A stretch of 64,000 nt of DNA from Plantactinospora sp. BC1 (lineage in GTDB: Bacteria > Actinomycetota > Actinomycetes > Mycobacteriales > Micromonosporaceae), in assembly GCF_003030345.1 (NCBI RefSeq), contig NZ_CP028158.1, positions 2,046,001 to 2,110,000 on the forward strand. Reading direction: 5' to 3'. Positions 42,435-51,166 of this stretch are shown in pieces. Numbering within the stretch: the first letter of the stretch is position 1; each line of letters begins with the position of its first letter. A program made the position numbers and the translations under genes. Below the pieces are notes generated by a model. That model searched no databases. It was not told the DNA's origin and worked only from the letters and a program-made list of their open reading frames with translations.

Positions 42435-43480
42435 TTCCGCCCGTCGCCAGCGCCCGGCCCGGCACCTCGCCTCCCGCGCAACCGTCCACCGGTCGCTGCG
42501 TCCTCGCGGTCGACGTCGGCGGGACGACCATGAAGGGTGCGGTCTTCGGCGAGCAGGGCCAGGTCCGACACTCGCTCGTGGTGCCGTCCCGGGCCGACGG
42601 CGACCCGGTCGGCGCGCTCCGGGAGCTGTGCCGGCGGCTGCGCGACACCGCCCTCGACGGCGGCGTCGAGCCGGCCGGGATCGGCGTGGTCACCCCGGGC
42701 ATCGTCGACGAGGCCGCCGGCCTGGTGCTCTACGCCTCCAACATCCGGTTCCGCGACGTACCGCTGCGCGCGCTGGTGCAGGACGACCTGGGGCTGCCGG
42801 TGGCGGTCGGGCACGACGCCCGGGCGGCCGGCGTCGCCGAGGCGGTGGCCGGAGCCGGCCGGGGACTCGCGAACTTCGTGCTGCTGCCGCTCGGCACCGG
42901 CATCGCCGCCACCGTCGTGCTGCACGGCGAGCCGGTACCGGGTACCGCCTGGTCGGCCGGGGAGGTCGGGCACATGCCGGTACACCCCGGTGGCGAGCCG
43001 TGCAGTTGCGGCCAGCGCGGCTGCCTGGAGGTGTACGCCTCGGCCGGCGGGCTGGCCCGGCGCTACGCCCGGCTGGGCGGCACGCCGGGGCTGGACAGCC
43101 GGGGCATCGCCGCTGCCGTCGGCACCGATCCGCTGGCCCGCTCGGTGTGGGACACCGCGACCCAGGCGCTCGGGATCGCCCTGGCCACCCTGACCCTGAC
43201 CCTGGACCCGGCCCGGATCGTCCTCGGCGGCGGCCTGGCCGAGGCCGGCGCCCAGCTCTTCGACCCGGTACGCAACGCACTGCGCGCGGCGCTGACCTGG
43301 CGGGCCGCGCCCGAGGTGGTGCCGTCCGCCTTCGGCGCCCAGGCCGCCCAGGTCGGCGCCGCCATCCTGGCCCGCCGGGCCGCCGGGCTGGCGGTGCCGG
43401 AGGGCTGGGCTGGGCGGCCTTCTGCACGGTTCGGCTCCGCCGCCATCCCGCCCCGCACCGCATCCGGCTGTCAATCATGA
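42431..43480 (+). CDS. ROK-family sugar kinase
   Basis: A 349-residue kinase, without the DNA-binding domain of the ROK repressor two genes upstream. It has the phosphate-binding loop VDVGGTTMKGAV (residues 28-39), the catalytic Asp in GHDARAAG, LPLGTGIAATVV, and the zinc motif CSCGQRGCLE, so it is likely an active hexose or N-acetylhexosamine kinase. The GTG start overlaps the metallopeptidase stop (GTGA). The first ~20 residues are a disordered Pro/Ala leader, and a short Arg/Ser tail ends the protein. Confidence 0.92.
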   Translation: MIPPVASARPGTSPPAQPSTGRCVLAVDVGGTTMKGAVFGEQGQVRHSLVVPSRADGDPVGALRELCRRLRDTALDGGVEPAGIGVVTPGIVDEAAGLVLYASNIRFRDVPLRALVQDDLGLPVAVGHDARAAGVAEAVAGAGRGLANFVLLPLGTGIAATVVLHGEPVPGTAWSAGEVGHMPVHPGGEPCSCGQRGCLEVYASAGGLARRYARLGGTPGLDSRGIAAAVGTDPLARSVWDTATQALGIALATLTLTLDPARIVLGGGLAEAGAQLFDPVRNALRAALTWRAAPEVVPSAFGAQAAQVGAAILARRAAGLAVPEGWAGRPSARFGSAAIPPRTASGCQS

Positions 43481-43523
43481 TCTGCCCCGTCAGGCCGACC
43501 ACGCTGTTCGCCGCAGCAGATAT

Positions 43524-44015
43524 TCAGAGCGCGACGATGGTCAGCAACAGCCCGGATGCCAGAATCAGCGACGGCATCAGGAACCAGAAACGCTGCGTAC
43601 TACCGGTGAACCCTCTCGTCCAGCGATAAAGACGGGCACGCTCATGCCGTTTGTCCGCCTCGTACAGGAGGGCGGCGATGGTGCTGCTATCGTCCGCAAA
43701 GTACTTGTCGTCCAGGACGGCGCGGATCATCATGGCCCGTTGCCTGTTGCGCTCATGCAGTTCGGTGTAGGACGCAGCGAAGACGAGCCCGAGCAGACCG
43801 ACCAGGACAATCGCCAGGCACAGCGGCAGCTCGGCCCGGGTGACGTGCCCGTCGTTCGCAATCACTGCGATCAGGACCGACGCGACCACGATCATGAAAT
43901 TGACAACGTTGGACCGCAACGTCTCGGCGTGCCGTGCGTGCGCCCGGAGGTCTGTGTACATGCCCCAAAGCAGGTCCTTCTGGGTCTTGGTCACGTCGGA
44001 CAATTCGCCGGCCAT
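43524..44015 (-). CDS. Three-span membrane protein of the accessory island, possible effector
   Basis: A 163-residue protein from the ATG at 44015, which has GGAAGAGGGC just upstream; an upstream in-frame GTG at 44093 would add 26 residues but leave only 20 bases to the divergent gene. Predicted membrane spans are at 37-53, 62-83 and 143-162, with a charged cytoplasmic helix between the second and third (ELHERNRQRAMMIRAVLDD, EADKRHERARLYRWTRG). No family recognised with certainty. The small size, spans and divergent pairing with a STAND protein resemble membrane-acting effectors of bacterial conflict systems (SLATT-like), which is inference. Confidence 0.75.
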   Translation of the reverse strand: MAGELSDVTKTQKDLLWGMYTDLRAHARHAETLRSNVVNFMIVVASVLIAVIANDGHVTRAELPLCLAIVLVGLLGLVFAASYTELHERNRQRAMMIRAVLDDKYFADDSSTIAALLYEADKRHERARLYRWTRGFTGSTQRFWFLMPSLILASGLLLTIVAL

Positions 44016-44113
44016 GCCGCCCTCTTCCTTCACCTGACCTCCGCACCGATTCACTTGATCACGGTCGAAGTCTAGATTGTCGTTACCCGTCACATCAGGC
44101 TCCGGGAGGCCGC

Positions 44114-47100
44114 ATGGGGCAACTGCGCGACCGGAAAGCGTGGGACATCCTGCCGGACGACGTCGTGGACAGGCTCGAGGCCTGGCTGGCGGAGGAAGCG
44201 TTTCATCTCGAGCACCGGGAGTGGTTCACGACAGGCCGCAGTAACGACCCGGTGGCCCGCGTGGTCCGCTGCGACCCGGACGAGGGAGATCAGCAACTCA
44301 TCCTCAAGTTCTGTGCCTCCGACGGAGGCAGAAAGGTGGCGACGCTTCGTCGGGCCTGGAAGCAGTCGTCGGGTTTCCGACAACGGCATCTGGCCGAGAC
44401 TCAGGACCAGGTGATACGGCTTGGCGGCTGGCGAGCCGTCTTCATGCACGTCGCGGGAGGCGACCTCGCTACCATCCGTCCGTTGACGGACTTCGTGGGA
44501 GATTCTGAATTTCCGAGCCATTGCAGTACGGTCGTTCGTTCGCTCCTAACCGATTGGAACGGACGACGTGTCAAGAGGACTGCGAGGAGCGTCGCCGCTG
44601 TGCTCGCCGACTCGTTGGGACGGCGCTGGGAGGACGTCAAGTCGTGGGCCGAATCGGCAGGCATCCCGGTCGCCGGGGCACCAGAGCGGGTACGGCGCCC
44701 CGGCTGGGGGAAAGAGCTGCCGAACCCCTTCACGCTGCTCGTCGGCGACGCGGCACATCGTGAGGTCGAGGATCTCATCATCGGCAAGGCCCACGGCGAC
44801 CTGAGCGGCCGCAACATCCTCGTACCTACGCGGGGCCGAGTGGACGCCCGTTCGTACGTGCTTATTGACTACGACCGCTTCAGCGAGCACGCCCCGTTGA
44901 CGCGAGATCCCATGCACCTGCTCGTCGCGCTGGCCCTGGACCACTTCGACGATTTCGGCCCAGCGCTGCGCACCGACCTCGCAAAGGTGCTGGTAGACCC
45001 GACCACCGGGAACGCCTCAGGGAACCTCAACCACTTCCAGCGGATCAGTACAGCCGTCCATCAAGCATCGACAGGACTGATGAAACGGACGGGATGGGGC
45101 GCGGCATGGACCCAACAGTGTTTGCTGTCTCTCGTGGGTGCGGGCCTGGTGCATCTCGGTAGGCCGTTGCGAACTGCCGATCCAGAGAAGACGAAGGAGT
45201 GGTGCTTCCATCTGGCGGCGACCGCCACCGAAGCCTACTTGCAGGCCTGCGGATCGACCAGCGGAGTAGGCATTCCGGCATCTCCGCCACCGGCTGTGAC
45301 CAGCAGCGACATGCGCGGCGCCCTCCTGGATCGCAAGAGCGAGACTCGCGGCCTGCGAACGAGGCTAACCGACGGTCCGTGGGGCGTGGTGGTGCTGCGC
45401 GGGAGGCGTGGCGTCGGTAAGACGAGACTGGTCGACGCAGTATTGGCGGAGCTGTCCCGGGAACAGCAGACCACGGCAACGTTACGCATTCGGCGGCACG
45501 ACGTGAACCCTGTCACTCGGCTGGACGTGCGGGCCCTGGTCCATTCCGTCGAAGGCGGGTCGGATCCACCCCCCTCCGGCCCGCCCGGCCTGCCCTCGCT
45601 CGTAGGGTTGGAGGCCGCGTTGCGCCGGCTCGGTGACGGCCGAGTGGTGATCGTCGTGGACTCCGCCGAGAACCTCCTGGATCCCGCCACCTTGAAGCTG
45701 GTAGACCCCGATCTGGACGACGCCTTGGAACTGCTCGCCACCGAGCCTGGGCATCGGGTCACGGTCCTCCTAGTCACCCAACTCGATCCGACCTCCTCAA
45801 GCGACGGGATCTGGCCGACGGCGGAGGATCCGATCTTCGTCGGCAAGCTGCCGCGCCACGATTTCTTCGACTACCTCGCCTTCGTAGACCGGACTGGGGT
45901 ACTGGCTCCGGCCGGCCTTCCCGAAGAGGCGCGCCGCATGTTGTACGACAGATTGCAGGGCAATCCGCGACTCGCCGAACTGGCCTACGGTGTCGTCGCG
46001 GTCGCGGAAAGTGGGCTCAATCTCTCCGCGCTGGTCGGTCGTCTGCGGCTGCAGCAAGCCAAGGATGTGCCGGCGTACCTTACCCGGCTCCTCATTGACG
46101 GGCTGAGTCCGGTTCGGCGCCGAGTTGTCGAAGCCCTCGCGGCGTTCGCCACACCGGTCCCCGCCCATGCGGTGACCGGAATGCTCGGCGACGAGTCGCC
46201 GGCGCGGGTCCGCCAGGCGCTGTCCGTCCTTGCGGCCGACCGGGTCGTACATCAGGTCGCGCCGGATCAGTACTTCCTGCCGTTCCATGACCACCAACTG
46301 GTGCTGAGCCGGATCCCGGACGAGGCCGCGCGATTCGACCTGCTTCATCGCGCCGCCTTCGAACTGTCACCACTGCAGTGCCGGACGCCCCAGAGAATCG
46401 CCGACCTCCGGGTGCACTTTGCCGAACTAGACGCGTTGCTAGGCGCTGAACTGCCCGACGCCGCGTACGAGATGATCGAGGCGATCGACGACGTGCTGCG
46501 CGAGTGGAACTGCGGCTACCTGCTGCTGGATCAGCGCGAGGCGGTGCAAGGCCAACTCAACGACGATCACCTCGAGATGGCCAACGACAATGCCCTCGCC
46601 GACATCTACCTCTCCCGTGGTCGGTTAGGGGAGGCGTACGCCGCATACGGGCGCGCATTGAAAGTGGCTGATATACGCAGGGACGAAACCAACCGGATGA
46701 GGATCTACGCTAACTTCGGAGGGTTGTACTGGGAGCAAAATGACACCGATCGCGCTCTCGGCTACTACGAGCTCGCCCGGGACGAGGCCCGCCGACTGGG
46801 CAGCGCGATGGTGCAGATGGGGGCACTCGAAGGGATTGCCGACTGCCACCGGCGGCGGGGGCGGTACGACCTCGCCGTCACGTGCGCCGAGGAGGCGATG
46901 GCCTTACCCGGATCACCGAACTATCCCGGCACCGACGAGGCGGGCCGCTTCGCGACTTCCCGGACCGTCGCCATTGCCATCAAGCTCGCCCGCTGGCACA
47001 TGGAACTGGGGCAGATCGAGATTGCCAGACAGCTCATTCAAAAGGCCGACACCGCCGCCGGCAGCCTGAACGGCTGGCTGCGGGCCTCCGTTCTGGACGG

Positions 47101-47665
47101 TCAGGCGGACATGCTACTCGACCAAGGTGAGCTGGAGCAGGCGGAAGCCGCAGCGTTGGTCGCGGTGGAGCAGGCATTGCTACTGCACGACCCGGTCACG
47201 TTGTTGCAGGCGCGGACTACATTGTGCGTCACGTACCTGAGAACGGATCAAATCGAAAAGGCCCGGCGCGAAATCGAACGGGCCGGGCGTTATCGACGCA
47301 GGGGCCGCTCTCTGATAGTACTGGCGCTGGGAGCTCTGCTCGCCCGGCAAACCGGTGACCCTCCTCTGGCGGATGAGCGATTTCAGCGCCTCCTCGTCGA
47401 AGCAACCGACCGCGTTGAACGCGATCCGGAAGACTTCGGAGCCTGGGACTTCCAGGGCTATGCCATCTGCGGCAAACTCCTGGACAGCCAGCAGAACCTC
47501 GACGGGGCGGTACACGCCTTCCGGCTCGCGCGAAGCCTCACGCCGTCCACACCTCGGTTGGTGGGCCGGCTCCGCTTCTTGCTCGATCAACTTGACCATC
47601 TCAGCCATTGGCCACGGCGCTTGCAGCCGGCGATCGATGCCCTCTCTGGTTCCGGCCGGGAGTAG
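44114..47665 (+). CDS. Kinase-fold/STAND ATPase/TPR protein
   Basis: An 1183-residue protein. Residues 1-380 have the signatures of an aminoglycoside-phosphotransferase/kinase fold: LILKF (Lys65), catalytic loop HGDLSGRN (227-234) and metal-binding IDYDRF (Asp252). Residues 420-660 are a STAND NTPase: Walker A GRRGVGKT (430-437), Walker B VVIVVDSAEN, and GNPRL (616-620). A winged-helix segment follows (about 660-735), then TPR repeats (about 830-1170) with NALADIYLSRGRLGEAYAAYGRAL and YANFGGLYWEQNDTDRALGYY. The N-terminal domain resembles ternary-complex-associated kinase-like domains described in NTP-dependent conflict systems. GGGAGG four bases before the ATG fixes the start. Codon use is clearly AT-richer than the flanking genes, suggesting transfer. 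Confidence 0.88.
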   Translation: MGQLRDRKAWDILPDDVVDRLEAWLAEEAFHLEHREWFTTGRSNDPVARVVRCDPDEGDQQLILKFCASDGGRKVATLRRAWKQSSGFRQRHLAETQDQVIRLGGWRAVFMHVAGGDLATIRPLTDFVGDSEFPSHCSTVVRSLLTDWNGRRVKRTARSVAAVLADSLGRRWEDVKSWAESAGIPVAGAPERVRRPGWGKELPNPFTLLVGDAAHREVEDLIIGKAHGDLSGRNILVPTRGRVDARSYVLIDYDRFSEHAPLTRDPMHLLVALALDHFDDFGPALRTDLAKVLVDPTTGNASGNLNHFQRISTAVHQASTGLMKRTGWGAAWTQQCLLSLVGAGLVHLGRPLRTADPEKTKEWCFHLAATATEAYLQACGSTSGVGIPASPPPAVTSSDMRGALLDRKSETRGLRTRLTDGPWGVVVLRGRRGVGKTRLVDAVLAELSREQQTTATLRIRRHDVNPVTRLDVRALVHSVEGGSDPPPSGPPGLPSLVGLEAALRRLGDGRVVIVVDSAENLLDPATLKLVDPDLDDALELLATEPGHRVTVLLVTQLDPTSSSDGIWPTAEDPIFVGKLPRHDFFDYLAFVDRTGVLAPAGLPEEARRMLYDRLQGNPRLAELAYGVVAVAESGLNLSALVGRLRLQQAKDVPAYLTRLLIDGLSPVRRRVVEALAAFATPVPAHAVTGMLGDESPARVRQALSVLAADRVVHQVAPDQYFLPFHDHQLVLSRIPDEAARFDLLHRAAFELSPLQCRTPQRIADLRVHFAELDALLGAELPDAAYEMIEAIDDVLREWNCGYLLLDQREAVQGQLNDDHLEMANDNALADIYLSRGRLGEAYAAYGRALKVADIRRDETNRMRIYANFGGLYWEQNDTDRALGYYELARDEARRLGSAMVQMGALEGIADCHRRRGRYDLAVTCAEEAMALPGSPNYPGTDEAGRFATSRTVAIAIKLARWHMELGQIEIARQLIQKADTAAGSLNGWLRASVLDGQADMLLDQGELEQAEAAALVAVEQALLLHDPVTLLQARTTLCVTYLRTDQIEKARREIERAGRYRRRGRSLIVLALGALLARQTGDPPLADERFQRLLVEATDRVERDPEDFGAWDFQGYAICGKLLDSQQNLDGAVHAFRLARSLTPSTPRLVGRLRFLLDQLDHLSHWPRRLQPAIDALSGSGRE

Positions 47666-47681
47666 GGCACCGCCTTGGCTG

Positions 47682-48320
47682 TCACAACCAGCCCGCCTCC
47701 TGGGCCCGCATGATTGCCTGGATCCTGCTGCCGGCACCGATTTGGCGGTAGAGCGCGTTCAGGAGCCGAAACATCGCCCGCTCCGAATAGCCGGCCCGGT
47801 CGGCCAACTGAGCCACGGTGGAGCCGGCCGCCAACTGCCGTAGCCACGACAGTTGCTCGGCAGACGGGCTCCGCTCCACACCAGATCGGGTATCCGCAGC
47901 GAGGGCGGCAGCTACCGCAGACGGCATCACGGCCTGGCCGCCGATCATCGCTTCCACCGTCCGCTGCAGCGTCGCGACGGTGACCCCCCTCGGAAGGACC
48001 GACCGCGCACCCGCGCGCATCGCACGAGTGCCCAGCACGACAGATTCATCGTCCAGCAGCGCGATCACGCCGTAGGACGTGGCGGTCGCGCAGAGCTGTG
48101 CCAGAAGATCCCAGTCAGACTCCGAGAGCACTGTCAGGAGTACGACAGCAGATCCCCGACGTCGCGCCCATCCAACCACGTCAGCCGGTGTTTCGACGTC
48201 GTGTCCGACTGCGGACAGGACGGCAACGACCCCCTGCTGGAACATCGGCAGTGGGTCGACAACCGCGATACGCACGGCCACCGGTGTGAAGGTCCCTTCC
48301 CCGGCGGCCGAGACTTCCAC
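47682..48320 (-). CDS. Degenerate NarL/LuxR-type response regulator
   Basis: A 212-residue protein with a receiver-like domain (about 16-130) and a LuxR/GerE-like helix-turn-helix (about 154-205; LRQLAAGSTVAQLADRAGYSERAMFRLL). The first acidic residue is kept (Asp22 in VVDPLPMF), but the phospho-acceptor position in VVLLTVLSES is Thr63 and the conserved Lys is Arg111 (SVLPRGV). Aspartyl phosphorylation is therefore not expected, and it probably responds to protein contact or ligand. No kinase is adjacent. It is convergent with the STAND gene (16 bases apart). The GTG start is uncertain; V14 or V16 would remove a polar leader. Confidence 0.8.
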   Translation of the reverse strand: MEVSAAGEGTFTPVAVRIAVVDPLPMFQQGVVAVLSAVGHDVETPADVVGWARRRGSAVVLLTVLSESDWDLLAQLCATATSYGVIALLDDESVVLGTRAMRAGARSVLPRGVTVATLQRTVEAMIGGQAVMPSAVAAALAADTRSGVERSPSAEQLSWLRQLAAGSTVAQLADRAGYSERAMFRLLNALYRQIGAGSRIQAIMRAQEAGWL

Positions 48321-48513
48321 CGGCGCTCGGTGCCGGGCACAGCCCGACGGAGACTGCTCCCAACATAGGCACCGAGGATCATGCCATCGCCACTCCCCGC
48401 ACCGCAGAGGCGGTCATAGACGCGCCGCAACCTGTCAGGATCCTGCCTCTCAACTGGTCATGGACCCGCGTGTGACGTCGTTCCTAGCGTCGTACGAAAG
48501 GGGGGCCGCGCTG

Positions 48514-48765
48514 ATGGTCTATGACGACGACACCGGGAGACGGGTGCACTTCAAAATTGGGAGCGAGGATCGACCGTCAAGCGGGTCCGAGCAAGGAGCA
48601 GAACACCTCTCGAAGGCGATCCGAGATCAAATCGTCCAACTGGCGCAACGTCCCGGATGGGGAGTGGCGCGCATCTACGCCTGGCTACGTCGCACCCACC
48701 ACGACATTACGCTTGAGGCCATCAGACAGGTCCTCACCCAGGCGCGGATGAGTGAGCGTCCTTGA
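48514..48765 (+). CDS. Small HTH-like protein
   Basis: An 83-residue protein from the ATG with a strong purine run (AAAGGGGGG) eight bases upstream; an ATG at 48460 would add 18 residues but has no ribosome-binding site. The C-terminal half, AQRPGWGVARIYAWLRRTHH followed by DITLEAIRQVLTQAR, has the W-G-x-x-R-I helix, turn and recognition-helix pattern of the HTH found in integrase and transposase N-termini, yet no catalytic domain follows. Last gene of the AT-richer island. DNA-binding is a guess from this pattern. Confidence 0.55.
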   Translation: MVYDDDTGRRVHFKIGSEDRPSSGSEQGAEHLSKAIRDQIVQLAQRPGWGVARIYAWLRRTHHDITLEAIRQVLTQARMSERP

Positions 48766-48953
48766 GACTTCGCCGTGGACCGTCCGTGTCCGGCGACTGC
48801 CTCCGGCACCCTACGGACATGCCGGGCCGCCTCGACGGGCGACGCCCCCCATGGCCATAATCAATGCTGGCTCATGGCGGCCGGTTCAGCACGACGCCGC
48901 AGATGGTCCACTCTGCCCTGATCCGACCGTAGGCCAACCGCCTCGGAGGTGCC

Positions 48954-49769
48954 GTGAGCGACACGACCAGTCCGGCCGGCAAGCTGGACACGAACGTGGC
49001 GCATCCCGCCCGCCGCTACAACTACTGGCTGGGCGGCAAGGACAACTTCGCCGCCGACCGGGTCTCCGGCGACCAGGTGGCCGCCGTCTTCCCGACCGTG
49101 AAGCGGGCCGCCCAGGAGAACCGCAACTTCCTGCGCCGCGCGGTCGGTTTCCTGGCCGGTGAGGCCGGCATCCGGCAGTTCCTCGACATCGGCACCGGGC
49201 TGCCGACGGCAGACAACACCCACGAGGTGGCCCAGCGGATCGCACCTGAGTCCCGGGTCGTCTACGTGGACAACGACCCGCTGGTGATGGCGCACGCCCG
49301 GGCCCTGCTGACCTCCTCGCGGGAGGGCAGGAGCGCATACATCGAGCGGGACCTGCGGGAGCCGGAATCGATTCTGGACGCCCCGGAACTGCACGCCACC
49401 CTCGACCTGCGGCAGCCGGTCGGGCTGACGCTGGTCGCGATCCTGCATTTCGTACGCGACTTCGAGGACCCGTACGGCGTCGTCGCCCGGCTCGTCGCCG
49501 CGCTCCCCTCCGGCAGCTACCTGGTGATGTCACACGGCACCTACGACGGGCTGCCGGCCGAGGCGGTCGCGAGGCTGGAGGAGGCGAACGCCGCCACCGG
49601 CGGGCTCAGCCGGCCGCGCAGCCGGGACGAGTTCACCCGCTTCTTCGCCGGGCTGGACCTGGTCGACCCGGGGGTCGTACCGATCGGGAACTGGCGGCCG
49701 GCACCCGGCAGCCAGCCGCCGGAGCCCGTCGACATCTGCATGTACGGCGCGGTGGCCCGGATCCCCTGA
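48954..49769 (+). CDS. SAM-dependent methyltransferase of the DUF574 (Methyltransf_19) family
   Basis: A 271-residue protein beginning SDTTSPAGKLDTNVAHPARRYNYWLGGKDNFAADR; the ARxYNYxLGGKDNFxxDR block is diagnostic for this actinomycete-expanded family. The SAM site FLDIGTGLPTADNTHEVAQ and acidic strand VVYVDNDPLV are intact. Members occur in dozens of copies per genome, mostly of unknown substrate. GGAGG four bases before the GTG supports the start. GC content returns to the local norm here, marking the right edge of the accessory island. Confidence 0.93.
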   Translation: MSDTTSPAGKLDTNVAHPARRYNYWLGGKDNFAADRVSGDQVAAVFPTVKRAAQENRNFLRRAVGFLAGEAGIRQFLDIGTGLPTADNTHEVAQRIAPESRVVYVDNDPLVMAHARALLTSSREGRSAYIERDLREPESILDAPELHATLDLRQPVGLTLVAILHFVRDFEDPYGVVARLVAALPSGSYLVMSHGTYDGLPAEAVARLEEANAATGGLSRPRSRDEFTRFFAGLDLVDPGVVPIGNWRPAPGSQPPEPVDICMYGAVARIP

Positions 49770-49804
49770 GCAACCGGATCCCCTGAGCGCCGGATGCCCT
49801 GGGC
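49757..49804 (+). repeat. Three imperfect 15-base tandem repeats over the methyltransferase stop codon
   Basis: CCGGATCCCCTGAGC occurs at 49757 and 49774, and a diverged copy CCGGATGCCCTGGGC at 49790. The first copy contains the TGA stop of the methyltransferase gene, so the repeat array extends its 3' end. Confidence 0.7.
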
Positions 49805-49930
49805 ACCGGGCACTCCGCCGAGGCCGCTCCCGCACCCCACCGAGCGCCGACAGCGGGGCCGGTCTGAAGAGTTCCTTAAGCCGACCGGCCTGACCTCGGC
49901 CTACCCGGCGCCGGGACCTACGATCTGCCG

Positions 49931-51136
49931 GTGCGTACCAGGATCATGTCCGCGCTGATCACGACGGCGCTGGTGGCCGCCGTCGGCCTGGCTGGCTGAG
50001 GCTCGTCGCCGGCCGACCGGCCGGCGGATCCGCAGTGGGCTCCGGCGGCCGCCGGGACCGGTTCGGCGACCCCGCCGCCGTCCGCCTCGCCCACCGGTTC
50101 GCCGACGGCGCGGCCGTCCGCCTCGGGCCGGCCGGCACCGGCGCTGCCCCGGCCGGGCAACCCGAAGGGTCGGGCCAGCGTCCCGGCCGAGGCCCGCGCG
50201 GTGAACACCGCGAAGCCGACCCGGGTGATCGGCACCGGTACCCCGGCGAGCTGCACCTCCGAGGCGGTGGTGGCGGCGGTCGCCAAGGGCGGCGTCATCA
50301 CCTTCTCCTGCGGCCCGGCCCCGGTGACCATCACGATGAAGGCGACCGCGAAGATCCGGAACTCGACCGGGCCCCGGATCGTGCTCGACGGCGGTGGCAG
50401 GGTCACGCTCAGCGGCGGCGGCAAGCGCCGGATCCTCTACATGAACACCTGCGACGAGGCGCAGGGCTGGACCACCTCGCACTGCCAGGACCAGGACCAC
50501 CCGCAGCTCACCGTGCAGAACCTCACCTTCGCCGACGGCAACTCGACCGGTGAGCGGACCGAGGGTGGCGGTGGCGGTGCGATCTTCGTCCGGGGCGGGC
50601 GGTTCAAGGTGGTCAACTCGCGGTTCGTCCGCAACCGCTGCGACCAGACCGGCCCGGACCTGGGCGGCGCGGCGATCCGGGTGTTGAGCCAGCACCGGGG
50701 CCTGCCGGTGTACGTCGTCAACAGCACCTTCGGCGGCGCCGCCGGACAGGGCGGTAGCTGCGCCAACGGGGGCGCGTTGAGCAGCATCGGGGTCTCCTGG
50801 GTGGTGCTCAACAGCGTGCTGACCCACAACCGGGCCGTCGGCCGGGGCGCCAACCCGGCCCGGGGCGGTACGCCCGGCGGCGGCAGCGGCGGCGCCATCT
50901 ACACCGACGGGAACCGGTTCACCGTGACGATCGCCGGCAGTGTCGTGACGGACAACCGGGCCAACGAGGGCGGCGGAGCGGTCTTCTTCGTCAGCAACGA
51001 CCGGACCGGGACGATGCGGATCGAGGGTTCGACGCTGCGCCGCAACCCCAGCGACGGGTTCGAGACCCGTGGCCTGCCCGGCATCTTCTTCCTCGGCGCC
51101 CGCAACCCGACCGTCACCGGCTCCACGCTGCGATGA
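49931..51136 (+). pseudogene. Right-handed beta-helix lipoprotein with a TGA stop at the lipobox cysteine
   Basis: From the GTG the frame reads a textbook lipoprotein signal (MRTRIMSALITTALVAAVGL), then A-G, then TGA (49997-49999) exactly where the lipobox Cys should be, then GSSPADRP and a Pro/Ser/Thr-rich linker with no further stop to the end. A single C-to-A change (TGC to TGA) explains it. The mature part (about 300 residues) has beta-helix rungs: LTVQNLTFADGNST, FKVVNSRFVRNRC, VYVVNSTFGGA, WVVLNSVLTHNRA and FTVTIAGSVVTDNRA, as in pectate-lyase-like surface proteins. Restart at ATG 50201 would give an unexported 311-residue protein. Likely a recent nonsense mutation. Confidence 0.75.
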
Positions 51137-51166
51137 CCGCCGGCCGAACTGGATAATGGACCGACC

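Noticed and set aside
39734-43480. A 1248-codon open frame on the plus strand overlapping ROK, M81 and kinase genes
   Set aside because: Only its final 349 codons are the ROK kinase; the rest is out of frame with the ROK repressor and metallopeptidase, which have clear motifs.
43524-48765. Island as an integrated phage or plasmid
   Set aside because: No integrase, structural, replication or tRNA-linked attachment site is visible; only base composition and gene content are unusual.
49997-49999. Selenocysteine at the lipobox
   Set aside because: No SECIS-like element or Sec machinery is visible, and a lipid-attachment site needs a normal Cys; a point mutation is simpler.
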